A program made the position numbers and the translations under genes. Shown piece after piece: positions 50,675 through 60,031 of a DNA stretch of 64,000 bases (the stretch's first letter is position 1; each line of letters starts with the position of its first letter). The stretch is from positions 248,001 through 312,000 of the forward strand of contig NZ_LGTQ01000005.1 of assembly GCF_001306455.1 (NCBI RefSeq). Direction: 5' to 3'. Origin of the DNA: Jiulongibacter sediminis. Lineage in GTDB: Bacteria; Bacteroidota; Bacteroidia; Cytophagales; Spirosomataceae. The notes under the pieces are model-generated. The model was not told the DNA's origin. It did no database searches and was given only the letters and a program-made list of their open reading frames with translations.

Positions 50675-52028
50675 TTGACTGATTGTCATTATTAGGGAAA
50701 GCAAGACCAGTAGGCAGTTGTTCAGGCACATAGCGATCCAGATTAGGGTCCCGTAACGCGTGGTCAATAAATTCTGTCAATTGATCAATTTCCACTTCTG
50801 AAAGTCCCAAAGGTTTAAATTGACTTGAAAGTTTGTCAACAGGTACATTTGAGTTCTGTGCTACCGCTGCATTTTTATATTGAATGACTTCTTTTACACT
50901 TGTAAAAGAAGCACCATGTCCATAAAAAGGAGAATCTTTCAGGTTGTATAGCTGAGGTACTTTGAACTTGTACATATCCTCATCTCTTCCCGTAAAGCCT
51001 CCGCGACCTTTATGTTCAGGGTTCGCATCGGTAACATTAATTACCTCGTTATTCCCATAACTACCTGTCGTAAGATCGGTCATTCCTAAGGCATGGAATT
51101 CCATATTGGCCAGCGAAGGGCCATTGTGGCAAGTCGAGCATTGTCCTTTCCCAAAAAACAGTTTAGCACCCTCTTTTTCGTTGTCTGTCATGGCTCCATA
51201 ATTACCTTTTAGCCACATTTGGAAAGGGGCCTGGTTTGAAAGCAATGTTCTTTCATAAGCCGCAATCGCGAGAGCACCATTATTTTTTAATTTCACGGGG
51301 TCGTTTAGACTAGCCGGATCAAAAGCCTTTTGATAAAGATCTTTGTAAGTGCTGTAATTGGTCATGAAAATTTTGTCAATGACCAATCTATGAACATCAC
51401 GACCAGCGATAGCCTGAGTTTCTATACCCTCAAAGCCAAGTCTGTTGGTACCAGTTGGGTGACCATTATCTTTCCAGCTCGCTTCTGTACCAATATTGAG
51501 ATGGGTACCCCCAAACTGACCGTTCCATAAAACATTGGTCTGGTATGCAATGTTCATGGCAGAAGGAGTTCTGATCGGCTGAACGTCAACATCTTTCATG
51601 TCATACTGTTCGCTTACATGTCTTGATTCTCCATTAATACCAAAACCCGAACCGCCTTCTCCCATACCTTGAGGCATGCAAGCCTGAAAACCTGCTTTAG
51701 CATGGTGGCAGCTGGCACAAGAATACGTGTTCATACCAGCTTGGTTTTTCGGGTTTTGAGCCAAACCCGTTTCGTGATAAAGCAATTTGCCGAGTTCAAC
51801 TTTTTCGGTGCTTAGCGGATTCTTTGGATCCTGCGGAATGTTGCTGAAATCATTGCTCTCAGGTAACCTGTAATACTCTTTCCCAATTCCTCCTGAGGAT
51901 TGAGTAAGCTGTTGTTCCAGTTCCAGGTCAAGGTTGTTAGCCTCAACAATCGGATCAGGTGTACTACATCCGCTGATAAAAGCAATTGAAGAAACGGCTA
52001 ATAAATTGGTTAAATTCTTGACTTTCAT
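50655..52028 (-). CDS. Diheme cytochrome c peroxidase (MauG/CcpA type) lipoprotein
   Basis: 457 residues from ATG 52028. The lipobox FISGC (Cys 21) follows a short signal. Two heme sites: CASCH (104-108) and, in the second domain, CSTCH (GKGQCSTCHNGPSLANMEFHALG). Both domains match the bacterial diheme peroxidase fold, which reduces hydrogen peroxide in the periplasm using electrons from small cytochromes. Usual length is 330-460. The 3' end overlaps the S41 gene by 20 bp; the 5' side is divergent from 52278. Confidence 0.92.
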   Translation of the reverse strand: MKVKNLTNLLAVSSIAFISGCSTPDPIVEANNLDLELEQQLTQSSGGIGKEYYRLPESNDFSNIPQDPKNPLSTEKVELGKLLYHETGLAQNPKNQAGMNTYSCASCHHAKAGFQACMPQGMGEGGSGFGINGESRHVSEQYDMKDVDVQPIRTPSAMNIAYQTNVLWNGQFGGTHLNIGTEASWKDNGHPTGTNRLGFEGIETQAIAGRDVHRLVIDKIFMTNYSTYKDLYQKAFDPASLNDPVKLKNNGALAIAAYERTLLSNQAPFQMWLKGNYGAMTDNEKEGAKLFFGKGQCSTCHNGPSLANMEFHALGMTDLTTGSYGNNEVINVTDANPEHKGRGGFTGRDEDMYKFKVPQLYNLKDSPFYGHGASFTSVKEVIQYKNAAVAQNSNVPVDKLSSQFKPLGLSEVEIDQLTEFIDHALRDPNLDRYVPEQLPTGLAFPNNDNQSIIDLGF

Positions 52029-52251
52029 TCGTAAAAAATAATCCTTTGAGGTTAGAATTGTACTCTGAACAAAAATCACTCCAAGGCGTTTTTAAACGCT
52101 TTTTTCTTATCGGGCGGTGATAAATCCTTGTTTTAGTGGTTCTCTGTTCAATCTTCGGTAATTTATTGATAGGATTTAAAATTTAGTGCCAAATTCGGTA
52201 TTTCATGATTAAAAACATAAAAAAGCTTTAGTTCTTACTTCTATTAATTTA

Positions 52252-52259
52252 TAGTTTTG
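52252..52259 (+). promoter_or_regulatory. -7 box TAGTTTTG upstream of the receptor cluster
   Basis: Exact TAnnTTTG. It overlaps an in-frame TTG codon at 52257, which therefore cannot be the start; the next in-frame candidates are TTG 52278 and ATG 52308. Confidence 0.5.
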
Positions 52260-52277
52260 TGTTTTACGAAGTTTAGT

Positions 52278-52829
52278 TTGGCTATTCGCAAGACCATATC
52301 ACTCTTAATGTTGACACTCTTTGTTTGTCAGCTTTTCATCTATCCTCTGGTTTTATCCAAACGGTTAGATGCGGAGAGTAATATCCATACCTCTTCAATC
52401 GCCGATCAGGAAGAAGCTCCTGAAACCCTGGAAATAAAGCTTGGAATGGCTCTCCCTTACTCGTCTGATTGGGTTGAGCCTAAAGAAAGTGAAGGTCTTC
52501 TGGAACATAATGGTGCTTTTTATACCCTTGTGAGCCGTGATTACCAAAACGACTCCCTGCATTTTACGTATGTGAAAAATAGCAACGCCAGAGAAATATT
52601 CAGCTTGCTTTCAGACCACGTTGATCCTGATCAAAATAATTCGGATAAGGAAAAACCTGCCAATACTTCAGTCTTGAAATGGGTTTCGGCCAAATACTTA
52701 AAAAACAACGATCCCGAGTTGAATCCAGACTTTAGCCTTTTTGCTTTGAATGGTGCTGAGTTTAACTATTGCAATTTTTATTCTTTTGACTTCACAAGTT
52801 TGGTGTCACAACCACCACGTTTGTCATAA
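52278..52829 (+). CDS. Small exported protein before a TonB receptor cluster
   Basis: 183 residues from TTG 52278, chosen because it lies 18 nt after the -7 box and keeps a full hydrophobic segment (LLMLTLFVCQLFIYPLVL); ATG 52308 is the alternative. The mature part is acidic, with single Cys (YCNFYSFDF) and a C-terminal QPPRLS. No family recognised. Position before a beta-barrel and a TonB receptor, with a Pro-Pro end, recalls the HYC_CC_PP arrangement at 23579, but sequence similarity is not evident. Confidence 0.6.
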   Translation: MAIRKTISLLMLTLFVCQLFIYPLVLSKRLDAESNIHTSSIADQEEAPETLEIKLGMALPYSSDWVEPKESEGLLEHNGAFYTLVSRDYQNDSLHFTYVKNSNAREIFSLLSDHVDPDQNNSDKEKPANTSVLKWVSAKYLKNNDPELNPDFSLFALNGAEFNYCNFYSFDFTSLVSQPPRLS

Positions 52830-52872
52830 TTCTCCTTAAAAACCCCTTTGTTTTTGAGTTGAAAGACTGAAA

Positions 52873-52992
52873 ATGTCTGTCATCTATATACGTCTGTTTC
52901 ATTTTCTGAAATCGGCGAACAGGATCATGCTTTTGGTGGACCACAAACTGGGCTATTCCTGGGTTAACCATCAGCTTATTAGAGAATTATAA
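52873..52992 (+). CDS. Possible 39-residue small ORF
   Basis: Open ATG-to-TAA frame (MSVIYIRLFHFLKSANRIML...) ending 11 bp before the beta-barrel gene. No family or clear ribosome-binding site. A frame of this length is not improbable by chance, so it is only a candidate. Confidence 0.12.
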   Translation: MSVIYIRLFHFLKSANRIMLLVDHKLGYSWVNHQLIREL

Positions 52993-53003
52993 TCAAACGA
53001 AAA

Positions 53004-54131
53004 ATGAAAAATTTTACAATAATTATGATTGCCTTTTTGGCAATCAGTCTGATCAACAATACGAATACAAATGCACAAGGTTGCGTAGCCATTCGTCACT
53101 TTTCAACGTGTAGCGGAAACCCAAATGCCTCTATGCAAACTGGCAAAGGTGTCACTATTCTGAGTACAAACTATCGTTATTTCAAGTCATTCAGGCATTT
53201 CAGAGGCACTCATGAAGAGCCGGATAGACTGGCGAATAACTCAGAGGTGATCAATAAATCACATTCCCTGGATATCAATCTGAATTATGGTTTAAGTAAT
53301 AAGGCGTATTTGACGGCCACTCTTCCATTTGTTTATAACGACAGAAGTTCATTATATGAACATGGCCGTACCGAACGACATAATTCTTATTCAAAAGGAC
53401 TGGGTGACGCCCGGGTGGGAATGGGTTTCTGGCTGAAGGATGTTACCTCCGCTCATTCAGGCAATGTATCCTTAAATCTTGGTCTGAAATTGCCGACAGG
53501 TAATTATAACGCCATGAGCACATTTTATAATGTGGGTGAAAATGGTTCTCCTGAAGAAAGACCCGTCGATCAGTCAATTCAACCTGGAGATGGCGGCTGG
53601 GCTTTGACTACTGGCTTCCTTGCTTTTAAGCAAATTGGTACAAGGTTGAGTTTCTATGGCTCTGGGTTTTACATGTTTAATCCTAAAGAAACAAACGGTA
53701 CCAGAACCTACAGAGAGACGCTAAGTCCGATTCTTCAAAATGAGGCCATTATGGCTGCGACAGATCAGTATTCCATAGCTGCTGGTTTCAATTATTCTTT
53801 CTTCAAACCTTCTTTGAGTCTTGGATTAGGTGGCCGTTTTGAGGGTATTCCGGTGAAAGATGTCATTGGAGGTGATCAGGGTTTTCGTCGTCCGGGTATG
53901 GTTGGTTCTGTTGAGCCAAGTCTGATGTACATGAAAGACAGAGTCATGCTAAGTGTTAGTGTTCCTATTGCACTTTATCGTAACAGACCGCAAAGTGTAA
54001 CAGATCTGGAAACAGAAATAGCGACTGGTAATCCAAGAAATGGTGATGCCGCTTTCGCAGATTACCTCATTAATGTAGGGTTGTCTTTCAATTTGACGAA
54101 GAGAAAAAATGACCTTATCGATAACCAATAG
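53004..54131 (+). CDS. Outer-membrane beta-barrel / transporter-like protein
   Basis: 375 residues. Signal peptide to about 24 (TNAQ). The mature N-terminus GCVAIRHFSTCSGNPN has two Cys and occurs in a Bacteroidota outer-membrane family. The rest is strand-rich with Gly/aromatic alternation (NLNYGLSNKAYLTATLPFVYN, SGNVSLNLGLKLPTGNYN, LSLGLGGRFEGIPVKDVIGG) ending INVGLSFNLTKRKN. Probably a channel or secreted-substrate porin; substrate unknown. Its end overlaps the TonB receptor gene by 23 bp, which implies coupling. Confidence 0.78.
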   Translation: MKNFTIIMIAFLAISLINNTNTNAQGCVAIRHFSTCSGNPNASMQTGKGVTILSTNYRYFKSFRHFRGTHEEPDRLANNSEVINKSHSLDINLNYGLSNKAYLTATLPFVYNDRSSLYEHGRTERHNSYSKGLGDARVGMGFWLKDVTSAHSGNVSLNLGLKLPTGNYNAMSTFYNVGENGSPEERPVDQSIQPGDGGWALTTGFLAFKQIGTRLSFYGSGFYMFNPKETNGTRTYRETLSPILQNEAIMAATDQYSIAAGFNYSFFKPSLSLGLGGRFEGIPVKDVIGGDQGFRRPGMVGSVEPSLMYMKDRVMLSVSVPIALYRNRPQSVTDLETEIATGNPRNGDAAFADYLINVGLSFNLTKRKNDLIDNQ

Positions 54132-56544
54132 TCATAGAGGAGCCTCTTTTTGGGGGCTCCTCCTTCTGCTTTCGGTACTATTATCTTCTGTGGCTTGTGC
54201 TCAAAACAGGAGTATAGTTGTGGGAAAAGTTATATTGGAGGGTGAACCGGTGAATGGAGCCACAGTTTTAATTAAATCTTTCAAGAAGAAGACGAGTAGT
54301 AAAGAAAATGGTCAGTTTGTTTTGAGAGATGTTCCTGCCGGGGAATATGAGCTGATTCTTTCTCATGTGGGTTTAATTCCGACTTCTTTACGTTTTAAGC
54401 ACGAGGGAGAATTGACCGATTTGGGTGTTATTTCTCTTAATGCGGATGTGAATCAACTCTCTGAGGTAAGTGTGAGATCAAAAACACTGCCTGAGGTTCA
54501 GGATTTAGATCCTGTAAAACAGGATTATCTAATCCGAGGAAAAAAGACTGAAGCGATTGATCTCAAACATATTGACGCTGATATTTCCCAGAAGAATGCC
54601 CGTCAGATTTTTGCCCGTATTCCCGGCATTTTTGTTTACGACATGGATGGAAGTGGCAATCAGGTTAATATCTCTTCCCGAGGACTAGACCCTCACCGAA
54701 GTTGGGAGTTCAATGTAAGGCTTGATGGAAGTATCACCAACTCTGATATGTACGGTTACCCGGCTTCTCACTTCAGTATGCCTATGGAGTCCGTTGAACG
54801 TATTGAAATGATTCATGGCACCGGAGCTTTGCAATACGGTGCTCAGTTTGGTGGCATGTTGAATTATATCTCAAAAAAAGGAGATTCTACCCGTAAAATT
54901 GGTTTTGAATCAATCAATTCAATCGGTTCTTTCGGCTTGAAAAGTACCTATAATGCCATTGGCGGTAAGGTGGGAAAACTTCAATACTATGCGTATTTCT
55001 CAAAACGTGTTTCCGATGGTTTCAGAGATAACGGATCCTCAAATTACGAATCGGAATACCTGAATCTGGAATATGCTCTCAGCTCCAGGGTAAAACTTGA
55101 AGGGGGAGTGGCCCGTTCTGTCTATACCTATGGCATTCCGGGGCCATTAACTGAGACTCAGTATTTGAATAATCCAAGACAAAGCACTCGCACCAGAAAC
55201 TTCTATTCACCCGATATTTTCATCCCTTCGTTTAAGGTCTATGTAAATCTGAAAAATGGTGGATTGTTAAAATGGCAAACTTCAGCGGTTTTAGGTGAGC
55301 GAAAGAGCGTTCAGTTTACTGGTATCTCTGGAGTTCCTGATTTTCAGGGTGATGATGGACACTGGCCTGCAAGGCAGGTAGATATAGACAATTATCATTC
55401 GTATACTTCTGAGTTTTTGTATCGTCAATCCTATGACTTTTTTGGGAAGGGAGCTCAGGTTAATACCGGGGTCAGACTGATTAAAAACAATCTCTACCGC
55501 CGCCAGAAAGGTGTAAGTGCAATAGATTTTGATGCGGTTTATGAGGTGACTCAGGCTGGGTTTGGTCGTGATTTAAACTATTACACGGATAACGTTGCTG
55601 TTTTTGCTGAGCAGTCTGTAAATCTGTCGGATAAGCTTACGCTTAATACCGGTCTTCGGGTAGAGAAGGGATTAACACGAATGCGAGGAAGAATCAGAGA
55701 TTATGCCGAGAACGAAGTACCGAATGATATTTCCCATTATTTTCCACTTTTGGGAGTAAGTTTTGAGTATCACATCAATGAGCGTTCCCGTTTTTATGGT
55801 GGCTGGTCACAATCGTACCGTCCGGTGATATTTGCGGATATAATTCCTGCTAATCCATATGAAAAGGCAGATAAAAACCTTTCAGATGCTCATGGTCATA
55901 CTTCAGAACTGGGCTTCCAGGGGAAAAGTGTTGATGGTAAAGTCAGATTTAGCGGGAATTTATTTGAAATGCTATACCGCAACAGAATGGGGAAACAAGT
56001 TATTCAGCAAAATGGTGAAACTTTCGTTTATCGAACAAATATCGGAAACAGCATAACCTACGGGCTGGAGACATACGCCAGCTTTGGAACACGTTTCATT
56101 AGACAGACTAACCTTTCCCTGTTTAATTCAACTTCTTTAATGAGAGGGGTTTATCTCAATGGTCAGGTGACAGATGGTACCCGGAATGTCTCTATTGATG
56201 GTAACTTGCTGCAGACTGTTCCTCAGGTAATTTCAAGGAGCGGTGTAACATTGACTCGAGGAAAGTGGAGTAGTACTCTGCTTTACAGTTTTACATCTTC
56301 ATTCTATTCTGATCCGCTAAATACGGAATTTGTAGAAAACGGAACGGTAGGTCTAGTCCCCTCAAATGCTATTATGGACTGGAACAGCTCAATACAATTT
56401 AACAAAACTCTGGGTGCAAGGCTCAGCGTTAACAATGTTTTCGATACCAGTTATTTCACAAAAAGGCCATCAGGCTATCCCGGTCCCGGAATTTGGCCAT
56501 CAGATGGCAGGTCTGTTGTACTTACGCTATCAGTTAATTTATAG
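54109..56544 (+). CDS. TonB-dependent receptor
   Basis: 811 residues. Signal peptide to about 31 (VACAQ), CarboxypepD_reg-like domain (about 33-118), plug (about 140-265, ARQIFARIPGIFVYDMDGSGNQVNISSRGLDPHRSWEFNVRLDG) and barrel to the end. The plug and barrel resemble iron-chelate (FecA/ferric-citrate-like) receptors. Outer-membrane importer; the ligand is not determinable from sequence. Overlaps the preceding barrel gene and is followed by the DoxX-like gene from its own promoter. Confidence 0.9.
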   Translation: MTLSITNSHRGASFWGLLLLLSVLLSSVACAQNRSIVVGKVILEGEPVNGATVLIKSFKKKTSSKENGQFVLRDVPAGEYELILSHVGLIPTSLRFKHEGELTDLGVISLNADVNQLSEVSVRSKTLPEVQDLDPVKQDYLIRGKKTEAIDLKHIDADISQKNARQIFARIPGIFVYDMDGSGNQVNISSRGLDPHRSWEFNVRLDGSITNSDMYGYPASHFSMPMESVERIEMIHGTGALQYGAQFGGMLNYISKKGDSTRKIGFESINSIGSFGLKSTYNAIGGKVGKLQYYAYFSKRVSDGFRDNGSSNYESEYLNLEYALSSRVKLEGGVARSVYTYGIPGPLTETQYLNNPRQSTRTRNFYSPDIFIPSFKVYVNLKNGGLLKWQTSAVLGERKSVQFTGISGVPDFQGDDGHWPARQVDIDNYHSYTSEFLYRQSYDFFGKGAQVNTGVRLIKNNLYRRQKGVSAIDFDAVYEVTQAGFGRDLNYYTDNVAVFAEQSVNLSDKLTLNTGLRVEKGLTRMRGRIRDYAENEVPNDISHYFPLLGVSFEYHINERSRFYGGWSQSYRPVIFADIIPANPYEKADKNLSDAHGHTSELGFQGKSVDGKVRFSGNLFEMLYRNRMGKQVIQQNGETFVYRTNIGNSITYGLETYASFGTRFIRQTNLSLFNSTSLMRGVYLNGQVTDGTRNVSIDGNLLQTVPQVISRSGVTLTRGKWSSTLLYSFTSSFYSDPLNTEFVENGTVGLVPSNAIMDWNSSIQFNKTLGARLSVNNVFDTSYFTKRPSGYPGPGIWPSDGRSVVLTLSVNL

Positions 56545-56580
56545 CTGAGAAAGCTCATATTTAACAAGAGTAGCTTTATC

Positions 56581-56588
56581 TAATTTTG
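56581..56588 (+). promoter_or_regulatory. -7 box TAATTTTG of the DoxX-like gene
   Basis: Exact TAnnTTTG with TTTAAC around 56560 as a weak -33 element. About 19 nt before the ATG at 56608. Confidence 0.5.
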
Positions 56589-56607
56589 ACTTTAAACATT
56601 GAATAAA

Positions 56608-57087
56608 ATGAATACTCAACATATCAACTCCTTAATTCAAAGAGCAACATGGTTTAACCGAATTTCGCTTTTTGTAGTTTATTTCTGGTTCGGCTTTTTG
56701 AAAATTATTGGAACCTCACCAGCCGAGGGTCTGGTGGCGAAGCTTTTTGATGAAACACTGGCAGGTTTCATGCCTATCGAGGTGTTTTTACCAGCCTTTG
56801 GTGTTTTTGAATGTGCTTTAGGCCTGTTTTGGCTTTCCCCAAGATTAACCAGAATTGCATTCTGGGGGATGTGCTTTCACATGTTCAGTACTTTTCTACC
56901 GATGGCCCTCCTGGAAGGAGACACATGGCAAAGTTTCATGACCCTGACGCTTACAGGGCAATATATTGTAAAGAACCTTGTCCTGATCGGTGCATCCTGG
57001 TTTGTCTACCAATTGTATTATCAAACTAATCCGGAGCCGGAGTCAACTCAGGAATTGGAGTCTGAAAGACAATACGCGAACGCTTAA
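56608..57087 (+). CDS. DoxX/YkgB-like membrane protein
   Basis: 159 residues from ATG 56608 (a TTG 9 bp earlier is less likely). Four transmembrane segments (about 15-35, 55-78, 82-100, 112-135) with YFWFGFLKIIGTSPAEG near TM1 and LFWLSPRLTRIAFW before TM3, the DoxX/DUF417 pattern. Acidic cytoplasmic tail. Function unknown; possibly tied to redox or stress protection. Its last 4 bp overlap the convergent gene. Confidence 0.78.
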   Translation: MNTQHINSLIQRATWFNRISLFVVYFWFGFLKIIGTSPAEGLVAKLFDETLAGFMPIEVFLPAFGVFECALGLFWLSPRLTRIAFWGMCFHMFSTFLPMALLEGDTWQSFMTLTLTGQYIVKNLVLIGASWFVYQLYYQTNPEPESTQELESERQYANA

Positions 57088-58346
57088 GTTTTCAGTTTCT
57101 TTTTCTTGGCTGCAGGGAAAAGAACATTATTAAGAATCAGTCGATAGCCCGCAGAATTTGGATGTAGATTCAAATCTGTGGGCTCTTCGCCTACATAGTG
57201 TTGATAATCTTCTGGATCATGGCCTCCGTAAAAAGTCCAAAAGCCTTTTCCGGCTGTTCCGTGAATATATCTTGCTTCTTCCTGTTCTCTGTTCTCAGCT
57301 AAAATAACGACTTCAGGCTTTATTAAGTGCTTTTTGTAAGCAGTGGTTTGCCCCATAAAACCTTGGATCAGGTTTTTATGGTTTTGAGTTAACATAGTTG
57401 GTACCGGATCCCACTTAGCTGAGAATTCAAAGAGGTTAAAATAATCGTTTTGTTGAACAAGGCCTCTTTCCTGACCTGTATGATCAATATTGGAGAATTC
57501 CACAACGTATGGGTCATAAACCAATGAAAAGTCCTTGAAAGCGAAGGTTTGAGAATAATCCAGTTTGCTATCCGCATTTACATCCGCACCATCTCCATCA
57601 TAGGGGCTTTCAACAATATCAAGTCCTTCAGCGGCCAGAGCAATATCATAGGTATCTGTAGCATTACACATGGCAAACATATACCCGCCACCCAATACAA
57701 ACTCCTGAATTTTTTTAACAACACTGAGTTTTAGCTGACTCACTTTAGTATATCCGTATTTGGCGGCAATGGTTTCTGCCTCCAGTTTTTGCTGACGATA
57801 CCAGCTTTGACCACGCATACGAATAAATTTGCCGAACTGGCCGGTAAAATCTTCGTGGTGAAGGTGAAGCCAGTCATATTCAGGTAGTTTGCCATCCAGC
57901 ACATCCTCATCAAAAACTTTGTCATACTTTATTTCGGCATAGGTTAGAGCCATTGTGACGGCGTCATCCCAGGGTTGAGTGCTTTTAGGAGTATAAACAG
58001 CTATTTTGGGCGGCTTCTGAAGCTTTACCGCATCCATATTGGCATCAGGGTTTTTCACAAAAGATATAATTGATGCACCATCAGCATCTGAAATAACCTC
58101 ATAGCTGATGTTTCTGATGACGCACTCATTTATATAGGCCTGAGTAACCGGAACCATAAAACTTCCACCTCTGTAATTCAAAAGCCAGTCTACCTCAGTA
58201 TCATAATTACTCAAAATCCAGTAGACGAGCCCATAAGATTTCAGGTGATCTTTCTGGCTGTCATCCATTGGAATGAGTAGTTGATTTGCCTTAGCATGGC
58301 TCAAAAAGCTGAAAAATATGATAAGCGGTAAGATGATTCGTTTCAT
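57084..58346 (-). CDS. Exported protein, often labelled asparagine synthetase B, true role unknown
   Basis: 420 residues. Signal peptide to about 20 (AKANQ). LLIPMDDSQKDHLKSYGLVYWIL and VDWLLNYRGGSFMVP are conserved in a Bacteroidota family that databases often call asparagine synthetase B, but the sequence has neither the N-terminal Cys2 glutaminase nor an ATP pyrophosphatase domain. IAVYTPKSTQPWDDAVTMALTYAEI and VVKKIQEFVLGGGYMFAMCNATDTYDIAL suggest a class-I glutaminase-like fold without its catalytic pair. I infer periplasmic localisation and leave the function open. Confidence 0.72.
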   Translation of the reverse strand: MKRIILPLIIFFSFLSHAKANQLLIPMDDSQKDHLKSYGLVYWILSNYDTEVDWLLNYRGGSFMVPVTQAYINECVIRNISYEVISDADGASIISFVKNPDANMDAVKLQKPPKIAVYTPKSTQPWDDAVTMALTYAEIKYDKVFDEDVLDGKLPEYDWLHLHHEDFTGQFGKFIRMRGQSWYRQQKLEAETIAAKYGYTKVSQLKLSVVKKIQEFVLGGGYMFAMCNATDTYDIALAAEGLDIVESPYDGDGADVNADSKLDYSQTFAFKDFSLVYDPYVVEFSNIDHTGQERGLVQQNDYFNLFEFSAKWDPVPTMLTQNHKNLIQGFMGQTTAYKKHLIKPEVVILAENREQEEARYIHGTAGKGFWTFYGGHDPEDYQHYVGEEPTDLNLHPNSAGYRLILNNVLFPAAKKKKLKT

Positions 58347-58466
58347 TGGTTTGCTTGGTGGCGTTACTCTGTCGAATTTTGTAAATATAACTCAAAGTGA
58401 TTCGAAATAGTGTGTTATTTAACACATAGTCGATCAATCAAAGATTATTCCAGACGGACATAAGGC

Positions 58467-59705
58467 ATGAATCTCACCGAAAATATAGCTGAAGGCCTGC
58501 GGGCAATACAAGGAAATCTTCTGCGGGCCATAATTACAGCTCTTATCATTGCTTTAGGCATTCTAGCCCTGGTAGGTATACTAACGGCTGTTGATGGTAT
58601 TCAAAATAATGTGAATCAAAGTATGAGTGGTCTTGGTGCCAATACCTTTGATATAGTAGTAGATCAGCGTCAGGGTAGAAGGCAGGGAATGCGGGAGAAA
58701 CCTAAGCCTCCGGTAGTTTACAGAGAGGCCAAGCAATTCAAACAAATTTTTACAGAACAGGAAGAGGCCGTTGTGAGTTTGTATACTTCCGTTTCAGGAG
58801 CGGTGGAGGTAAAACACGGGTCTGAGAAATCAAACCCGAATATCCAGGTTGTGGGCGTAGATCCAGATTATATTGGAATAAAAGCCTATCAACTTCAAAA
58901 CGGGAGAAATATCAATGAGTCGGATATGAGTCTTTCCAGCAATATAGCTGTGATCGGTTTCGAATTAGCCACAAGACTATTTCCAAAAACCTCACCAATT
59001 GATAAAGAGATTGCCATGCTGGGCAATCGCTATAAAGTAGTTGGGGTTTTGCAGAAGAAAGGAAGCCTTAGTGGTGGGGGAGATGATCGGGTGGTTCTTA
59101 TTCCTTTGTCAACCGGTCGGGAATTTGATACCCGAGGAAGATTCTCCTATGAGATAACTACATCGGTAACAAGTGTTGAAAATATAGAAGAAGCCATCGG
59201 AGAAGCGACGGCGGTGATGCGAAGAGTCAGAGGAGATGAAGTGGGTGAGGACGACAGTTTTATGGTAGAAAGAGCAGATGCTTTAATTAGAGAAACCGAA
59301 GAGGTGACCGGTGCCATGCAAATGGGCGGTTTGGTGATTGCTGTGATCACACTTCTTGGAGCTTCCATTGCTTTGATGAATATCATGATGGTATCTGTAA
59401 CCGAACGTACCCGTGAAATTGGAGTGAGAAAAGCTTTGGGTGCAAGTCCGTCAAAAATCAGGCTCCAGTTTTTGATTGAGGCTATCGTGATATGCCTTTT
59501 GGGCGGTGCAGCAGGTGTTTTACTTGGGATAATCGGAGGAAATACTGTTTCTTCATTGATGTTTGATCAGTCGAGTTTTATTATTCCGTGGGACTGGATC
59601 ATCGTTGGACTAATCGTATGTATCAGTGTAGGGCTTTTGTCCGGTTTTTATCCTGCCTACAAAGCAAGCAAACTAGACCCGATAGAGTCTTTACGTTACG
59701 AGTAA
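58467..59705 (+). CDS. MacB/FtsX-type ABC transporter permease
   Basis: 412 residues. One N-terminal membrane segment (about 20-42), a large periplasmic MacB-PCD domain (about 45-275), and three C-terminal membrane segments with the FtsX signature RTREIGVRKALGASPSKIRLQFLIEA and PAYKASKLDPIESLRYE at the end. An inner-membrane permease for lipoprotein or peptide export; the ATPase partner is not adjacent. Stands alone after a divergent gene. Confidence 0.9.
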   Translation: MNLTENIAEGLRAIQGNLLRAIITALIIALGILALVGILTAVDGIQNNVNQSMSGLGANTFDIVVDQRQGRRQGMREKPKPPVVYREAKQFKQIFTEQEEAVVSLYTSVSGAVEVKHGSEKSNPNIQVVGVDPDYIGIKAYQLQNGRNINESDMSLSSNIAVIGFELATRLFPKTSPIDKEIAMLGNRYKVVGVLQKKGSLSGGGDDRVVLIPLSTGREFDTRGRFSYEITTSVTSVENIEEAIGEATAVMRRVRGDEVGEDDSFMVERADALIRETEEVTGAMQMGGLVIAVITLLGASIALMNIMMVSVTERTREIGVRKALGASPSKIRLQFLIEAIVICLLGGAAGVLLGIIGGNTVSSLMFDQSSFIIPWDWIIVGLIVCISVGLLSGFYPAYKASKLDPIESLRYE

Positions 59706-59722
59706 AAAATTACAGGAAAGTA

Positions 59723-59753
59723 TTTGGGATTATTAAGCGTTCTTCTACTTTTG
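59723..59753 (+). promoter_or_regulatory. Promoter of tRNA-Leu (TTTG, 19 nt, TACTTTTG)
   Basis: TTTG at 59723-59726 and TACTTTTG at 59746-59753 with exactly 19 nt between, a full Bacteroidota promoter, 19 nt before the tRNA. Confidence 0.8.
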
Positions 59754-59772
59754 CACTCCCAATGTAAAAGAC

Positions 59773-59856
59773 GCCCGGGTGGCGGAATTGGTAGACGCGT
59801 TGGTCTCAAACACCAATGATAGCAATATCGTGCCGGTTCGACCCCGGCCCCGGGTA
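59773..59856 (+). tRNA. tRNA-Leu (anticodon CAA)
   Basis: 84-nt cloverleaf of class II type. Acceptor GCCCGGG pairs with CCCGGGT (G-U at the first pair), D-arm GGTAGACGC, anticodon stem TTGGT/ACCAA with loop CTCAAAC (anticodon CAA, reads UUG). Long variable arm, T-arm GCCGG-TTCGACC-CCGGC. Discriminator A at 59856; CCA is not encoded. Followed by a terminator. Confidence 0.95.
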
Positions 59857-59860
59857 CACT

Positions 59861-59887
59861 AGCCTCCAGAAATGGGGGCTTTTTTTT
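59861..59887 (+). terminator. Terminator after tRNA-Leu
   Basis: AGCCTCC pairs with GGGGGCT (one wobble) around a short loop, followed by eight T. Confidence 0.88.
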
Positions 59888-60031
59888 GAATCTTTTCTTT
59901 GATTCATTTCTGGTTTATCGATCGCATATCCATCCTAAGTTATTATCACTTTTTGACGAGTTGTCAGGATTGTCTGTTTGAAATAAACTTTCTGTACCAG
60001 AGGTCTGTTTGTTAGTAAAAATGGAGATGCT

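Noticed and set aside
54109-54131. Overlap of the beta-barrel and TonB receptor genes read as a frameshift
   Set aside because: Both proteins have complete ends: the first finishes after a final strand, the second starts with a full signal peptide. The 23-bp overlap is normal coupling.
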